Source of the DNA: Symbiodinium microadriaticum
Lineage: Eukaryota > Sar > Dinophyceae > Suessiales > Symbiodiniaceae
DNA length: 64,000 nucleotides
Reading direction: 5' to 3'
Assembly: GCA_001939145.1 (NCBI GenBank)
Contig: LSRX01000286.1
Span: forward strand, 99,965-163,964
The notes under the pieces were generated by a model that saw only the letters and a list, made by a program, of their open reading frames with translations, searched no databases and had not been told where the DNA came from. Both the position numbers and the translations under genes were made by a program. Shown piece after piece: positions 11,887-24,130 of the stretch; position 1 is the stretch's first letter, and each line of letters opens with the position of its first letter.

Positions 11887-14800
11887 GAACGTATCAGGTT
11901 TCCAAGGATGCTGGCACCCACCAATAATGAAGAGAGAGAAGCCCTAAACGCTAAACTCTAAACCCTAAACCCTACACCACGGCTTCAAGGGCTTCACCCC
12001 GTGAGTGACGTCACGGTTTAGGGGTTAGGGGTTTAGCCTTCAGGGTTTAGGGGTTTAGGGTTTCGGGTTATTAGGGGTGTAGGGTTTAGGGTTTAGGGTT
12101 GAGATCCTGGCATCCTGACAGAAAGGTTTCTGCAACGGGCCCCTTCAGGAGTTCTACAGACTCGCTTACTTCTCCAAAGAAACTGGACCTAACCCAGAGA
12201 CTCCAAAACCCCTTATTTAAGGAATATACCTTAAATCATAATAGAAACCCTAAGAGTTAAAGTATATTCCTTAGTTAAGGGGTTTTGGAGTCTCTGGGAA
12301 TGCTCCCCAGCAGGAGCTTGGGATACCTGATTATTGTTGGCTTTGAGGCATAAGGGGCTTGCTGGGGGCCTTCTGCAGTTCAATGCCAGCGTTGAGCATC
12401 ATGTCGTCCTGGCGTCCTCCGCGGAAGGGTTTCAGGGAAGCATTTCTTGAAGGAGTTCTGCAGACTCGCCCAACGAAAGGCAGCGCCCAAAGGGCCAGAG
12501 CAGCCGGGGGCAACAGGGCCAGAGCAGCCGGTGGCAAGAGGGCCAGAGCAGCCCGGGGCAACAGGGCCAGAGCGGCCGGGGGCCCCAACAGGGGCAGGGC
12601 AGCTGGGGGCCCCAGAGCCCGACGATCAGGAGGTCGTGGTCATGGCAGGAACGATCACCAAGAGGAGCAAGAAGAAGAACAAGGGCCTCAAGAGAGTGCA
12701 GTGGATCCAGAGCCAGATCCAGGCGATGAAGGATGCCGGTCGCTGGTACGGGTCCGAGAAGCCGAATGCCGGCGATAGATTCCGCAGGACAATAACCGCA
12801 TATAGGCCGCCGGCCTTACATCGACTGGGGGGGGGGGGGCATGATGGCAGTTCAAGGACCTGCAGGTCTTGAGGAGGAGTCACGGTACATGCCAGCATGA
12901 AGGAGCATCTTTGGACCAGGTTGGGGCAGAGTTCCCGCATGGATCCAATACACTAGCGTTCAATACGGAAGCCTCAGTAGTTTGTAATACTATTCCGAAG
13001 GGCTCCATGTTATGATTCTGGCATAGTATACCCTATTTTGATGCTAAGGGTTAGAGTTTTCGTGTTTAGGGGTCCCTAAACAAACCCGGGTTTGGCGTTT
13101 AGGTTTTAGGGTTTAGGGTTTAGTTCAGGGCTTAGGGTTTAGTTTAGGGGTTAGGGTTCAGGGTTTGGGGTTTAGGGAGTTTGGGGAGTTTCGGGCTTCT
13201 TCTTGTCCTGGAAAGAGGGGCAGTTGTCGACCTTCACTGCTGGCGGGTTGCAACAACTGCATATTTAGTGTCTAGGCTCCCCAGTCGTGCCCCGTATTCA
13301 ACCCCGCATTATAGGAAACCATGTACCCTTTTGTTTTTTGAAGGGGCTACTGGGGAACTTAGGTAGTAGAGTAGGTACCCTTCATGGGTGAGTTTAGGGT
13401 GTAGGGTTTTTCGTGTAGTTTAACATTTCTCTGCGTAATTTCACAGGACAATCTTTAGGGGCTGAACAGACGAGTAAGACTACTGTTGATGGACGAATTC
13501 ATGCAATAGCCATGGGTATAAGAGCGGTAAATACGAAGCTCGTGTCTCATCAGGATGTTTATGGTTCATTACAAGGGTTTGGGACCCATGGGCACGGTAT
13601 AATTAATAAAGGTGCCTCGAAAATTCACTTTTTTTTTTGGGGGGGGGGAGGTGGGGGTCCTTATTATGAACATACTATAAAGGACCCCAACACCCTCTTC
13701 TCAGTATTAAGGGCTAGCTCGCTTTGAATCTCCTCTGAACCAACACAACCCCACCTTTATGAGGCCGTTCATCAGGGTATCATAACATGTACGGAGCCTT
13801 AAACACGGAGGTTTCTAGGGTGCAGGTTGCTGGAAAGCATACCTCATAACGTCTTTTCTCGTTAGTGCTAGTGATATCATTGTTGTTCTTACTGCTTTTA
13901 TCACTAGCATTGTTACTACTGCCGTGAATACTGTTTTTTACCGTGCTTGGTCGTATAACTAGCTTGACTGTTCTTCTTGTTCTCATGTGTGTGTTGTTGT
14001 TTGTTGGTATGGTTTCATCCGTAAACGCACGTAAAGCCCTGAAACCTTAGTGTCACCAATTTGTCTATCATCTAAGTCTAAACATACACCCCGGCACCAA
14101 CAAGCCCTACCAAGACACATGCTATACAACCCTACCAAAGCTATGAACACATATAGGAACCCTGCAGAGTTTTGAAGCACCCCTCGGGTTTAGGGTAAGC
14201 TGGTTTCCTAAACCCTAAAAAGCCTCAACCCTAAACCTAAACCCCAAACCCTAAACAGCCTAGACCCTGAACCTGAACCCTAAACCCTAAACAGCCTCAA
14301 CCCTAAACCTAAACCCTAAACCCTAAACAGCCTGGACCCTGAACCTAAACCCTTAAACCCTAAACAGCCTAAACCCTAAACCCCTAACTCCAACCCCTAA
14401 GCCCTACACCGCCCTAAGCCTCTAAACCCTTAAACCCTAAGCCCCAAAAGGCCACCTCACGGGAGGGAATCACACAGATGAGCAAAGCCTGCAAGGCCCA
14501 GCGCATGGGTTTCTCAAAGGCTTGGGGTGTTTGCATAAGAGCTCGTTCTAGAGGGTTCGGGGCTTAGGGTTTAAGAGAGTTTATGGCTTAGGGCTTAAGA
14601 GGGTTTAGGGTTTGGGGTTTAAGAGTGTTTAGGGTTTAGGGTTTAATATTTAAGAGGGTTTAGGGCTTAGGGAATAAGAGGGTTTAGGGTGTACAGAGCT
14701 CTATAGTGGGTTTAGGGTTTAAAGAGCTCGTTGAGGGTTTCAAGAGAACTCGATAGTTTAGGGTGTAAGGTTTCATGAGAGTTCGATAGTTAGGGTTTAG

Positions 14801-15823
14801 GGTTTAATGGGAACTCGGTAGTTTAGGGTTTAGGTTTAGAGGTTTAGGGGTTTAGGGAATTAGGGTTTGAGGTTTTGCAGAGGGGTTCCATCAGGTTTCA
14901 GGGTTGGCCTAGGGGTTTGGGGGTTTAGCCTAAACCCTAAACCGTCACCGTCGGAGAAATGAGGACTGGTATAAGAGGGCTCCATAATAAGGATTTAACC
15001 AGGGTTCGACAAGGTTTCTACAAGGGGTTCGGCGTTAATGGTAGGGTTTTATATGGGGTCCAGTGGGCTTTCCGGTTTGATATGGTTTAACAGGGGCTTT
15101 GGCTTAAGGGATTATGGGCGGGAGGGAGTATTTCGTAATGGTCGGGTTCTGTAAGGTTTCGATTCGGGTGTAGCAGCAGTCGGAGTAATGAGTAACAGTA
15201 ACAACATATAGCACCCCGCTATATGCCCTTACGATAGGCATCTCCCCCAACTCTCATTCCAACTATTTGGCAACATTACAGACTTAATCATACGACTCGG
15301 CACCCGAAAAACCTATCCTGATCGGTCCCAGACGAATAGTTGATGGGGCAGCCCAGCCAGAAAGCCTGAACATAGATAAAATAGTCTACAGAGGTATCTT
15401 TTCGATCCCGCAAAAAGCGCTCGAGTTACGAGGGTTCCTGGGTGGATGTAACGCTTTCGCAAGGCTCCCGCAGGGTTGCACGGGATTCTGGGATTTCGGC
15501 TGTTTTTGAGGGATTTAGGGCAGGGTTAAGGGCTTCGGGTTTGTGGTCAAGGCAGGGATTTCGGGTTTTGGGGTTCGGGGCGTAGTCCATGACGTTGCAG
15601 GTACTGTGTGATTGTACATTCCTGGGATACCCTATGCTACCCTGGGGGCTGCCTGGGCTAACCCCTGCAAGGACTTGTCCACGAGAGGGATGGGAGGCCG
15701 GTGGTGCAAGCTGAGATCCCACTCGTCGCACACCTGGAGGGTGCAGTCATCAAAGAAGCAGAGAAGCCCATAGAAGCTTTCATGGCAGATCCGCAAATGA
15801 AGGAGGCCGACGCTGAAGGGTGA
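11887..15823 (+). CDS. Unrecognised protein; scattered exons and a clear terminal exon
   Basis: Candidate exons: 11887-11940 (after ttttgcag; ERIRFPRMLAPTNNEERE), 12149-12192 (after cccttcag; EFYRLAYFSKETGPNP, running into an A element), 12453 to at most 12872 (see separate entry), and a terminal exon from about 15671 to the TGA at 15821-15823. The terminal exon is convincing: 50 residues with balanced codon use, including RPVVQAEIPLVAHLEG and PIEAFMADPQMKEADAEG, bordered by telomere-like DNA. I do not recognise the family. Nothing found between 12.9 and 15.6 kb links the parts, so this could be two genes. The order, strand and spacing fit one transcription unit following the cyclase. Confidence 0.5.
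12193..12298. mobile_element. Palindromic element A, copy 4
   Basis: Arms cccagagactccaaaacccc and its complement. It interrupts the open frame of the exon starting at 12149. Confidence 0.85.
12453..12872 (+). CDS. Exon with Pro/Gly-rich GPEQPGA-type repeats
   Basis: The frame is open from an AAG acceptor at 12450-12452. It begins EFCRLAQRKAAPKGPEQPGA, then carries four to five repeats of GPE(Q/R)P(G/V)A, an acidic DDQE patch, a basic KRSKKKNKGLKR patch, and a helix-like VQWIQSQIQAMKDAGRWYG. The DNA repeat unit is about 24-27 bp (12490-12615). The start, EFCRLA, mirrors EFYRLA of the exon at 12149, with about 18 matching bases around ggagttct-cagactcgc. The donor is not identified; the frame becomes poly-Gly-like near the G10 run at 12829, so the real exon probably ends before that. 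Function unknown. Confidence 0.5.
   Translation, partial: EFCRLAQRKAAPKGPEQPGATGPEQPVARGPEQPGATGPERPGAPTGAGQLGAPEPDDQEVVVMAGTITKRSKKKNKGLKRVQWIQSQIQAMKDAGRWYGSEKPNAGDRFRRTITAYRPPALHRLGGGGHDGSSRTCRS
13000..15640. other. Gene-poor stretch, telomere-like repeats in two polarities
   Basis: No convincing exon was read here. It holds TTTAGGG-type repeats (13070-13180, 14560-14940), a CCCTAAA block (14200-14450) with a roughly 50-bp sub-repeat built on 'aaaccctaaacagcct', a T-run/G-run junction at 13628-13650, and an F-like palindrome at about 13640-13716. A short frame after an ACAG acceptor at about 14493 (MSKACKAQRMGFSKAWGVF) is the only coding hint. Confidence 0.5.
14200..14450. repeat. CCCTAAA block with 'aaacagcct' sub-repeat
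   Basis: CCCTAAA-type repeats in which 'ccctaaacagcct(c/a/g)' occurs five times at about 50-60 bp spacing, suggesting local amplification. Confidence 0.75.
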
Positions 15824-16393
15824 ACATCGCCAAACTGTTGCCTTGCTGCGTCGTATTCAGACAACTATGGATCCCGACTTTCAGCCTGCCAGCCGCTTCC
15901 TGGGCATCGAGTGCCGTAGATTGAAGACGCGAGACGAAGGGCCTGCCTGTAGACAGTTGGATGGATCGAAGCAGCACGCAACAGTGATAAAAGTTGTGGA
16001 GAATGTTTGCCCATCGCTCGCCAGCTTCTTGTTAGTGCGTTTTGAGCTTGTCATGCTTGATCGTTGCGGTCGGGCTGTGCATCATGCTCGTGCATTAATG
16101 CCTGATTGAGGCACTCTTGCACCCCTAATAGGTCAGTTAGATCTTCACCGTCCTTAATCCCAGACCCTAAACCCTCAAAGCACCCAACACCCGAAACCCT
16201 AAAACCTTTCCTGAACCCATAGGGCACGCAAGACCGGACCATAAACCCTAAAGCCTCAACCCTAAAGCCCTAAACCCCAAACCCTACAACCTGAAGCCCT
16301 AAACCCTCTACAAACCCCTCATAGAACCCTTATAGAAACCCACAAAGGAAGTCTTAAAGGTATCCTTTAAAGGAACTAAACAGAGCACCTCAG

Positions 16394-18502
16394 ACCGGAC
16401 ATCCTGAAAAGGAGGCGCTGGTCCGCGAGCTCGCAGCAACCTCGGATTCGGCTGAACCGGGGCCCGTGTTGAGGACCTTTGGGTTTTGGCCCTAGGGTCA
16501 AGGAGCTGAGGGTTTTGGGCAAACCCGAAACCCTAAAACCCTAAAACCCTAAACCCTAACGCCCTTAATAACCCTAAAGCCCTACAACCCTAAACCCTAA
16601 ACCCTAAAGGAACTGCGGGTTTTGGTTTAGGGCGGTAGGGTGAAGGAACTGAGGCTTACTTGCTGAGTTCATAAGCATAAAAAAGTGTGCACTTTCAATT
16701 CTATCAGGGATCATATTATCCCAGAAAGTTTAAAGTGTAGTTATTCAGCTACTAAGTAGGGTGCAGGGTATAGGTAGGGTTTTGGGGTTTAGGATTCAGG
16801 GTTCAGCATTTAGGGTGTAGAGTGTTAGGGTTTTGGGAACATAATCGAAAGTTGCAGGGCTTGTTGAAAGAGTTCAACTAAGAGTTGCACGGTTGCGCAG
16901 AGCTTGTCAGGATTTTGTAAGAGTTTCCTGCTTTAGTTTATAGAACTTGGTAGATCGTTTTGTACTTAGAGGGTCATGGGACTTAGTAAGTAACTAGCCT
17001 GGCAACGTGCATGAGGGACGCTCCGGTCACTGCAGGGCTCATTGAAGACGCCGAGCAAGCACAAAAGTCTCCCCCTTAAGGGTTTAGGCTTTAGGGTTTC
17101 GGGTTTAGGGTTTAGCTTAGGGTTTAGGGTTTAGGGTTTAGGATTTAGGACTGGGGACACCATGAGTGGCTCGGCAGATTCCTCGAAACTGCCCTGGTTC
17201 ACGCGTTTTTGAGCACGAGTGGAAGGCCATGTCGGCAAGCACTTGGCTAGCTATGGCTGATGTCTCAAGCAGCGCAACGCACGGAGCCTTGCAAAAAAGA
17301 CGAACTAAGGTCAAAAAGCAAGGCAGCTACACTTATAAGCACTTATCATTACTTATAGGCCCAATTCAAGGAACTTATAACCTTACTTACTAAGTCCCAT
17401 GATCCTCCAAGTGTAAGGGTTCTTGTTAAGCTATGGAAACTAAAGTACCAACATACGGAAGGCGGTATTAGCACAAATGACGTAGGGTCTATGGCAAGGA
17501 TATGGGTGAGTCTACATGAGGCTTCTGAGGGAAATTGGTGAGTGTATGCTGGATGTCATTGTGGGAATGCTCGTAATATATTCCTACATCACATCCCCAC
17601 TAGGTTAACTTAAACTAAGTTCCCTAGCAATAATCCAGTTACCGGGCAGCTTCCAAGCTTTTGCTTTTTTGAGAAGGTCCCTGAAAAGGGGCTGAAAAGT
17701 ATCTCGGTAGGGGCTTTAGAAGTTTTTTTTGTTTTAAGGGGTGGCTCGAATTTAGATAGTGCTCCCATTTTCTATTCAATAGAAGGTTCAAGGCTTCCGA
17801 AGCACTTTACTCCGAGGGTCCAAGCAGCTACGTGCGCAGCAGGGTTTCTGGTTCCAGGGAATATTGTCTGAATGGCTTTGGGGACTTAAGACCATATCAT
17901 TTGGGCCCCCCTTGGACCCTTAGGGTTACCACTGGCCCCCAGCTTCTATGGTTACCATAATAGGGCTTAGTATGGATCTAGAGTAAGTAATATGGTTTCC
18001 TTGTTTTTATGGTAATCTAAAAGAGCTCTGTTTAGGCATGCTATAGGCCCCGGTTTCGGTCAACTTGTCGCACGGCGGCTCGAAGTCAGTGCTTGGACAC
18101 TGTCAACACCATCGACCTGGGCACGGCTTCCGTCAACTGAAAAGAGACCCTAAACCCTAAATCGGGTCCGATCGAAAGAACTTCAAAATCCTTCCGAAGC
18201 ACCACTCCTTTCTTCACCTCATGTTCTCCGTCGAACAACGTGTTCGGAGACTTCAGGCTCTTTATATAGACCCTGAAAAAGACCCAGAATATAGGGTTTG
18301 AGGGTTGAGGGTTGACCCTAAGCCTTAAACCCGAAACCCTAAGTATTAAGGCCCCGAAACCCTAAACCCTAAACCCTAAACCCTAAGGCCCCTAAACCCT
18401 AAACCCCTTTGGCTGCGTTTTCGGGAAGCTGCAAGTGAGGCCGGCCGTGTGGTCAGCGAGGAGGCAGAAGCCATGGAGATTCTCGTAAAGGCCCCCAACT
18501 AA
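16394..18502 (+). CDS. Unrecognised protein; candidate exon chain
   Basis: Candidate exons: 16394-16473 after cacctcag (TGHPEKEALVRELAATSDSA and on, GA donor), 17036-17067 after ctgcag (LIEDAEQAQK), about 18173-18256 (includes KNFKILPKHHSFLHLMFSVE, GC donor after CAG), and 18429-18490 or to the TAA at 18500-18502 (ASEAGRVVSEEAEAMEILVK). Another coding-like stretch, CLDTVNTIDLGTASVN, is at about 18090-18140. The pieces are helix-rich, acidic and have no internal stops, unlike the repeats around them. Phases between the first two do not match directly, so exons are missing or wrongly bounded. The family is not recognised. Confidence 0.42.
17325..17410. mobile_element. D-type element, right part
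   Basis: 'cacttataagcacttatcat' and 'aaccttacttactaagtccc' ending atgatcctccaag. The left arm may be the tcatgggacttagtaagtaa at 16974, far upstream, so the unit may be rearranged. Confidence 0.6.
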
Positions 18503-19779
18503 CCTGGGTTTAGGTTTAGGGTTTAAGGTTTAGGGTTTAGGGTCTAATAGACTAACCTACGTTTGTCAGGGTTTACATCAGGAATTCGTAGTAAGGAGCC
18601 CTAATTCCTTTGAACGGTTTCCTTCCTTGAAACCGTTTCCTTTGAAGGGTTGTTGAAAGGGTTCCGTGACCAGGGCTTCCTAAAAGGGTTCCTGAAGGGT
18701 TCAGGGCTTCAGTTCAGGGTTTAGTGTTTAGGGCTTGGGGTTTTAGGGTTTCAGGGTCGCGAATGCAGGCGTCGGGGCAAGGGAGTGTAACCCTACCCTC
18801 TTGAAGTTTTTTGGCCTCATGTGGGGTTCCACGCATTTTGCAAGGCTGTTTTAGGTTTGTTTGCAAGGGTGTTGCAGCCTTGGTAAGCTGCTGCAACGCA
18901 TTGGGGTTTTCAATCTCTATTCTTTGGAGGTTCTCCGCTGGGACGCGTAGAGTATGCCGTAGTGCCGTGAGGTTTGGGGGTGTGTTAAGCCAGGTTTTAG
19001 GGTGTCGAAGCTTTGGGAAGGCTCTTAAAGGATCATGGGACTGAGAAACTAAGGGTCTAAATAAGGTCTTTTATTTTTTTTTACACCCCCCCCTCAATTC
19101 CAGTACTTTTAGCCTTACATACTAAGTCACTGCCTCAAACCCGCAAAGCCCTAACCCAAAGGCAGAAGACTGTTAGGCGAGTAGGTTGAAGGTGTAGGGC
19201 TCAGGGTTTGCGCTCCTTCTTGGGGTACACCTTCTAATTGTCTCGCTTGCTGGGCATACTTGAAGTCCTGCAGCAGGCACTCTTGTTTTATGATCTTGGG
19301 GGTTTCAGGTGGCTTGACAGCGAAACCCCAAATCACTACAGATGGCCGAGCTACAGCATTAGCTGTAGTACCTTACACTCATCGAACCATAGCCTGTACC
19401 TTCTCATGGATAATCATGCCATTTTATCTGTAAATCTCTTGCAAAAGCATACAGCTCTAGAGACCCAGCTAAAACTCAACTGACCGTGCCGATCCGGCTT
19501 CAGTCTTGGTTTGATGGGGTTTAGGTTCTTGCGCCCGCAAACCCGAAACCTCAAATGCTCCACAGCAACAAGCCTTAAACTCGAGCCCCCTCACCGTAGA
19601 AGATTCCTATAAGATTTTGGCGTTTTCCAGTTTATTCACAGGCAAAAAGCTTAACCCTAAACCATTAACCCACCTCTAAGCCCTACGTAACCCCAACCTA
19701 GGCCCTAGAAGCTAAAACCTCTATCCTAAACTTTCACAGAAATCATTACCCGCCCTTCGACATTCATATGAGCTTCGAG

Positions 19780-20392
19780 GCATTTCCCGGCGCCGTCCAG
19801 CGGAAGGACGAAAAGCTGACGACCTCAAAGGCTGTTGAGGGTTTGAGCATGGATTTTGCAAGGGGGGGTCTCGGCAAATACTGATTTGTAAACCCTAAAC
19901 TCTAAACTCCCTAAGCCCGAAATTCTAAGCCCTAAACCCTAAACCCTAAATGGGGTTGTAGGACTTCGGGTTCCATGGTTCCGGGCTTCGGGCTTCTAGG
20001 CTTGGGGTTTTGTTGCGATTTCGGTGGCAGCCACTACTTGGCAGCATGCGAAGTTCAGAACTTGAGGACCCGAAGCTATAAACCCTAAATCCTAGCCCAA
20101 AGCCCTATGGCACCCCTAAGGGCCAAGCTCGGGGTCTTCCTCTTCTCCTTGAAGGGGGGTCCCTGTATAGATGCTTCACGGCTTAAAAGAAACTACCATG
20201 TAGGTAAATGGAGCCTTCGAGCCCTAAACCCTAAACTCTGAACCCTAAACCCTAAACCCTAATCCCTAAACCCTAAGACCGCCGTGGCAGGGTGAAGAGC
20301 ATCTCTACAGCGAGGTCGGTGGCGGCACGTACTTGATCTACAAGGAGGGCGCGCGTTTTCTAGAGTTCCCCGAGGGCCCAACACAGCATTGA
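19780..20392 (+). CDS. Unrecognised protein; two phase-matched 3' exons with stop
   Basis: Exon 19780-19830 (acceptor CGAG|G, GC donor AAG|GC) reads AFPGAVQRKDEKLTTSK. Exon 20291-20392 (acceptor gtggcag|) reads GEEHLYSEVGGGTYLIYKEG followed by ARFLEFPEGPTQH and TGA at 20390-20392. Both are phase 0, so they join cleanly. The intron between contains TTTAGGG-type and then CCCTAAA-type repeats. The product family is unknown. The second exon is one of the most convincing coding pieces in this part of the window. Confidence 0.5.
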
Positions 20393-20560
20393 GGGTTTAG
20401 GGTGTAGGGTCTCGGGGCCGTAACCCCAAACCCTGAACCCCATACATCTGAAACCCTCAACCCTAAACCCTAAACCCTATACATCTGAAGCCTCAACCCT
20501 AAACCCTTACTAAACCGGCAAGGCGCAAATCCTGGGTTCTTGTGCGGGAATTTGACATAA

Positions 20561-20659
20561 CTACGGTTGATGATAGAAATCCTTAGCATGACCTTAAGGA
20601 CGGAAATTATGGTACATTCCTTATTGTGGGTCATGCAGGATTTATATCATCAACCGTAG
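20561..20659. mobile_element. Palindromic element B, copy 2
   Basis: ctacggttgatgatagaaat to tttatatcatcaaccgtag, almost complementary arms around a central 'ttaaggac...ggtacattcctta'. A C-type element follows within 40 bp. Confidence 0.85.
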
Positions 20660-20689
20660 GGATCCATGGCGCATAATACGGGTTTTTAT

Positions 20690-21075
20690 TGGTTAGTTTA
20701 AGTTACCATAATGGGGGTCTGTAGTAATTAAACAATAGGATATCCGTATTATTTTGGTAGCTATCTCAGTTTATATCTATAGTGGGTATCTGTAGTGAAT
20801 AATGGGGGTTCCATCTTATTATGGTTGCTTACACGAAGTTCCTTCAAGTAAACCCTATGCCCGAAACCTTCAGCTCTTTCAAAGCCTGAACCCAACACCT
20901 AGAAGTTAAGCTTTCGAGCCTCACACCTTTCATGGTAACTTGAATTAAGTTCCGAGTCGAAAACCCAGCAAACCGAAGATCGACAAAAATGAGCCCCAAC
21001 GTAACTTAAGCACCATCATAGGGATCTATGTTTCCTTGTGATGATAGCTTAGACGAAGTTCCTTAACAAGAGCAA
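20690..21075. mobile_element. Cluster of C-type arms
   Basis: Several arms of the 'aagttaccataatgggg'/'ttatggt(t/a)gct' type at 20695-20835 and 20930-21070, partly rearranged. No exon is recognised between them. Confidence 0.55.
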
Positions 21076-21566
21076 GACCTTAAACCCAATTCCCAAAGCC
21101 CTACAGCTCTGAACCCTAAACTCCTTCAGCTCAAAGTCGTTAGTATGGTAGCTTAAGCTTAGCTCCCAAACAAGAGCCGCGGATCCGTTTGCCTCAGCAC
21201 AAAAACTCTATAATCCCCCATTTCCACAATTTGGGTCCAGGGCATGAGCTTCGGGTTCGGGGCTTCGGTTTTCTCTACGATTTGGGCCTCTACTTCCTAA
21301 GCCCTATAGCCATAAAGGCGCTACAACGCCACAAAACTTGGCCCGACATTGGCGGAAGTGGAGTCGACTCTTGTCGCGAGGTTGAGAGGCAAACCCCATG
21401 TCCTAAATCACAACCATACGTGTACATGAAATGAGCCCATGGGGGCCCCGCCCGAACCCTGACCTCCAAACCCTAAACCCAACACCCAAAACCCTAAATC
21501 CCAAGCCCTAAACCCAAAACCCTAAATCCCAAACCCTAAACCCTAAACCCCTTAGGACCTTTGCAG

Positions 21567-24005
21567 AACTCCCCGCCACAATTGCTGCAGCAATAGCCGG
21601 ATCAAAGCTCCAGCTTTGTCTTTCAACTCCCCAGATCGTCGCAGCATGGCCGCAAGCTGGAAGCCGTAGGGCCCTACATGGACCAAATAACCTACCATGT
21701 TACGGAAGGGTTTAGGGCTTAGGTTTTTGTTCGTCTTACCTGGACCCCGAATAAACTACCTTTTTGAGGCCGAATAAACTACCAGTTTAAGGATTTAGGA
21801 TTTAGGGTTTAGGTTTTTGGCCCTTCCTGGACCCCAAATATCCGACCACTTCAAGGATTTAGGATTTAGGGTCTAGGGTTTTGGCTTTATCTCGATCCCA
21901 AATAACCTACCACTTTAAGGGTTTATGAAAGGAAATCACAGTAGGGAGCCCTAGCCCGGGGTTTATTATGGGGTTCCAGGTGGACACTAGCCCCTACAGC
22001 CCTAAAGCCTCAAACCTCCAAACTTGTAGGCGAATGGTACAAAATATCCTGGTTGAAATTAGGCTCTTATAAGTTATAAGCATTATAAGCACTGTATATT
22101 ATCTGGGGGATGGAATTAAGCAACGTCTTAACCCGATGCTTGCATAGCCCGAAACCCCGAAAAGTCTTTCGAGACTCACCCAAAGGCCTAACCTCAAACT
22201 TCGCCAAGTCCGGCCCTAAGGGTTCACGCGTGCGGCTTGTGGGGTTTTTAAAGTTGCAGCCATGTGGATGCTAGAGCTGGAGTTGAGATTCTGTGTGTGG
22301 GGATTTGGGGGTTCAGGAGAGGAGGCTTAGGGATTGAGGTATAAAGTTTAGGGACTGGGCGGCTCAGAATTCTTGAGGCTTAGGGTTTAGGGTTTAGGGC
22401 GGCTTAAACTTACCCTAGACCGTGAAAAAAGAAACCTCGAGGTACAACAGCTCTAGAGGTTTTAAGTCCACGGCCCTTTACATTTAAGATTTAAACCCAC
22501 ATTGATAGAAAGCCTGTGAGGAGATAGAGGGCTCAGGGCTTAGGGCTGGAGGTTGGTTTAAAGGCCCTAAAGGCCCTAGAGGCCCTAAACCCTAAACCCT
22601 TTTGTGGGAGGCCTTCTAAACCCTTTTGTGGGAGGCAATCGTCGGTCGGGTCATGGCTGCACTTCGCACAACACCGAGCACTCGATAGATCTTTTTAGGG
22701 CTTTAGGGCTTTAGGGGTCATTACGGGTAATGCAGGATTTATATCATCAACCGTAGTCATGGTCAGTCGGCCAAGAGTCTCAAAGCCACAGGCCCCGTAA
22801 GTCTCCCTTGGCCGAGACACTAAGCAGAAAATTCAATTCATGCTACCTCCAAAATCCAAGCCGGAAGCCATAAACCTCCTAAAACCCAAACCTTTAAACC
22901 TTAAGTCTTGCATGTCCACCCTAAGCCCTAAACTCCTAAACCTTAGACCCGAAGTTTCTCTTAGCCCTAAGCCCGGAACCCCAAGCCCAAACCCTAAGCC
23001 CTAAGCCCTAAGCCCTAAGCCCTAAACCCTAAACCCTAAACTATGAAGGCCCCATCTATTCTCCAATTCCTAAGCCCGCCTCGGAGGTCAGCGTCCGACA
23101 TGGGAGGCGACGCTCTCTTGCGCACTCACGGTCTAAGCTTAAAGGAACCCTTTACACGAACCCTGAAACCCAAAAAGCCGAAACCTCTTAAAGGAACTCT
23201 TAAAGTAATCCATAAATGCCCAAAAGCCCCATCCCTCGTAAGGGTACGCGACACCCTAAACCCTAAATCTCCTAAACCCTCAGCCGCCGAGTTACGGAGC
23301 CCATGAGGAATCTTCCAAGTACGTGCTTTCGGCTTTGAAGGGTGCCAGGTTTACCATAGGGTTTAGGGTTCAAGGGTTTAAGGCTTAATGTTTCAAGGTT
23401 CCTCCTCCCAACTACTTGAACGACCATGGGACTTTGAAAGTATGGTTATAAGTTATAAGTACCTTAATTGGGGTTATGAGTAGAGATTAGTTTCTTCACC
23501 CACTTCTAACCCTACTTACTGGGTCCTATGAGCCTTTAAGTACCTTTTATTGGAGCCGAAGTATCCACTACTACAGACCCTGAAGCCCCTGTTGGGGCGT
23601 ACTTGAGAGGTGCTGGTAGGCGTGGAGTTCAGGGTTTAATGTTGAGGATCGGGGGTCTTAAACCCTGAACCCTAGGCCTTTAAATCCTAAACCCTAAACC
23701 CTGAAACCCTCAACCCTAAACCCTGAAACCCCAAACCCTATAAACCCTGAACCCTAAACCCCAAACCCGTGTTCTTCAGTGGTGTTGGGTTTAGCGGTTG
23801 AGATCCCCCTTGTCCTTCTTCATGGGTTCCCCCCCAACATAGACAGATCGATAGTATACCTCCTTTAAAGGGCTCCTATTAAGGAATCTAGCTATAGGGA
23901 TCTGTCTATTTTTTCAAAGAGGACACGGCTGGAGTTGAGATGTCTAGCCTGGCATTATCGACCTCAGGGGCTCAGAGTGATGGAGTTCGCACTTCAGAAC
24001 TACGC
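21567..24005 (+). CDS. Unrecognised exons, possibly one gene
   Basis: Three candidate exons. (1) From 21567 after ctttgcag, reading LPATIAAAIAGSKLQLCLST and open to about 21720; a competing frame from about 21645 reads HGRKLEAVGPYMDQIT. (2) 23284-23348 after aaaccctcag, GT donor, reading PPSYGAHEESSKYVLSALKG. (3) About 23913-23998, reading FKEDTAGVEMSSLALSTSGA, starting just after a small palindrome at 23841-23908. Each stands out from repeat-like DNA, but phases were not shown to connect. A further frame at 23080-23140 (SASDMGGDALLRTHGLSLK) may also be coding. No family recognised. Confidence 0.35.
22715..22757. mobile_element. Solo right arm of element B
   Basis: Only 'attacgggtaatgcaggatt' with 'tatatcatcaaccgtag' is present; no left arm was found. 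It is either a truncated copy or the result of arm loss. Confidence 0.7.
23424..23542. mobile_element. Palindromic element D
   Basis: gaccatgggactttgaaagt and taaccctacttactgggtcc with atgagcctttaag; inside 'cttaattggggttatgag'. Confidence 0.7.
23841..23908. repeat. Small palindrome 'agacagatc / gatctgtct'
   Basis: 'agacagatcgatagtatacc' mirrored by 'agctatagggatctgtctat' around 'ctcctttaaagggctcc'. A coding-like segment begins right after it. Confidence 0.65.
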
Positions 24006-24029
24006 CCTAAACCCTGAACCCCTAAACCC

Positions 24030-24130
24030 CCAAACCCCAAGGGTCCCCATAATCCTAAACCCCAAGGGTCCCCATAATCCTAAACCCCAAGGGTCCCCAT
24101 AGTCCTAAACCCAAGGAGTCCCCATCATCC
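24030..24130. repeat. 25-bp tandem repeat, about four copies
   Basis: The unit 'ccccaagggtccccat' plus 'aatcctaaa' is repeated about four times with few changes (the third has 'agtcctaaa', the last 'catcctacc'). It contains a CCTAAA piece, so it may be a local amplification from a telomere-like tract. Confidence 0.7.
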
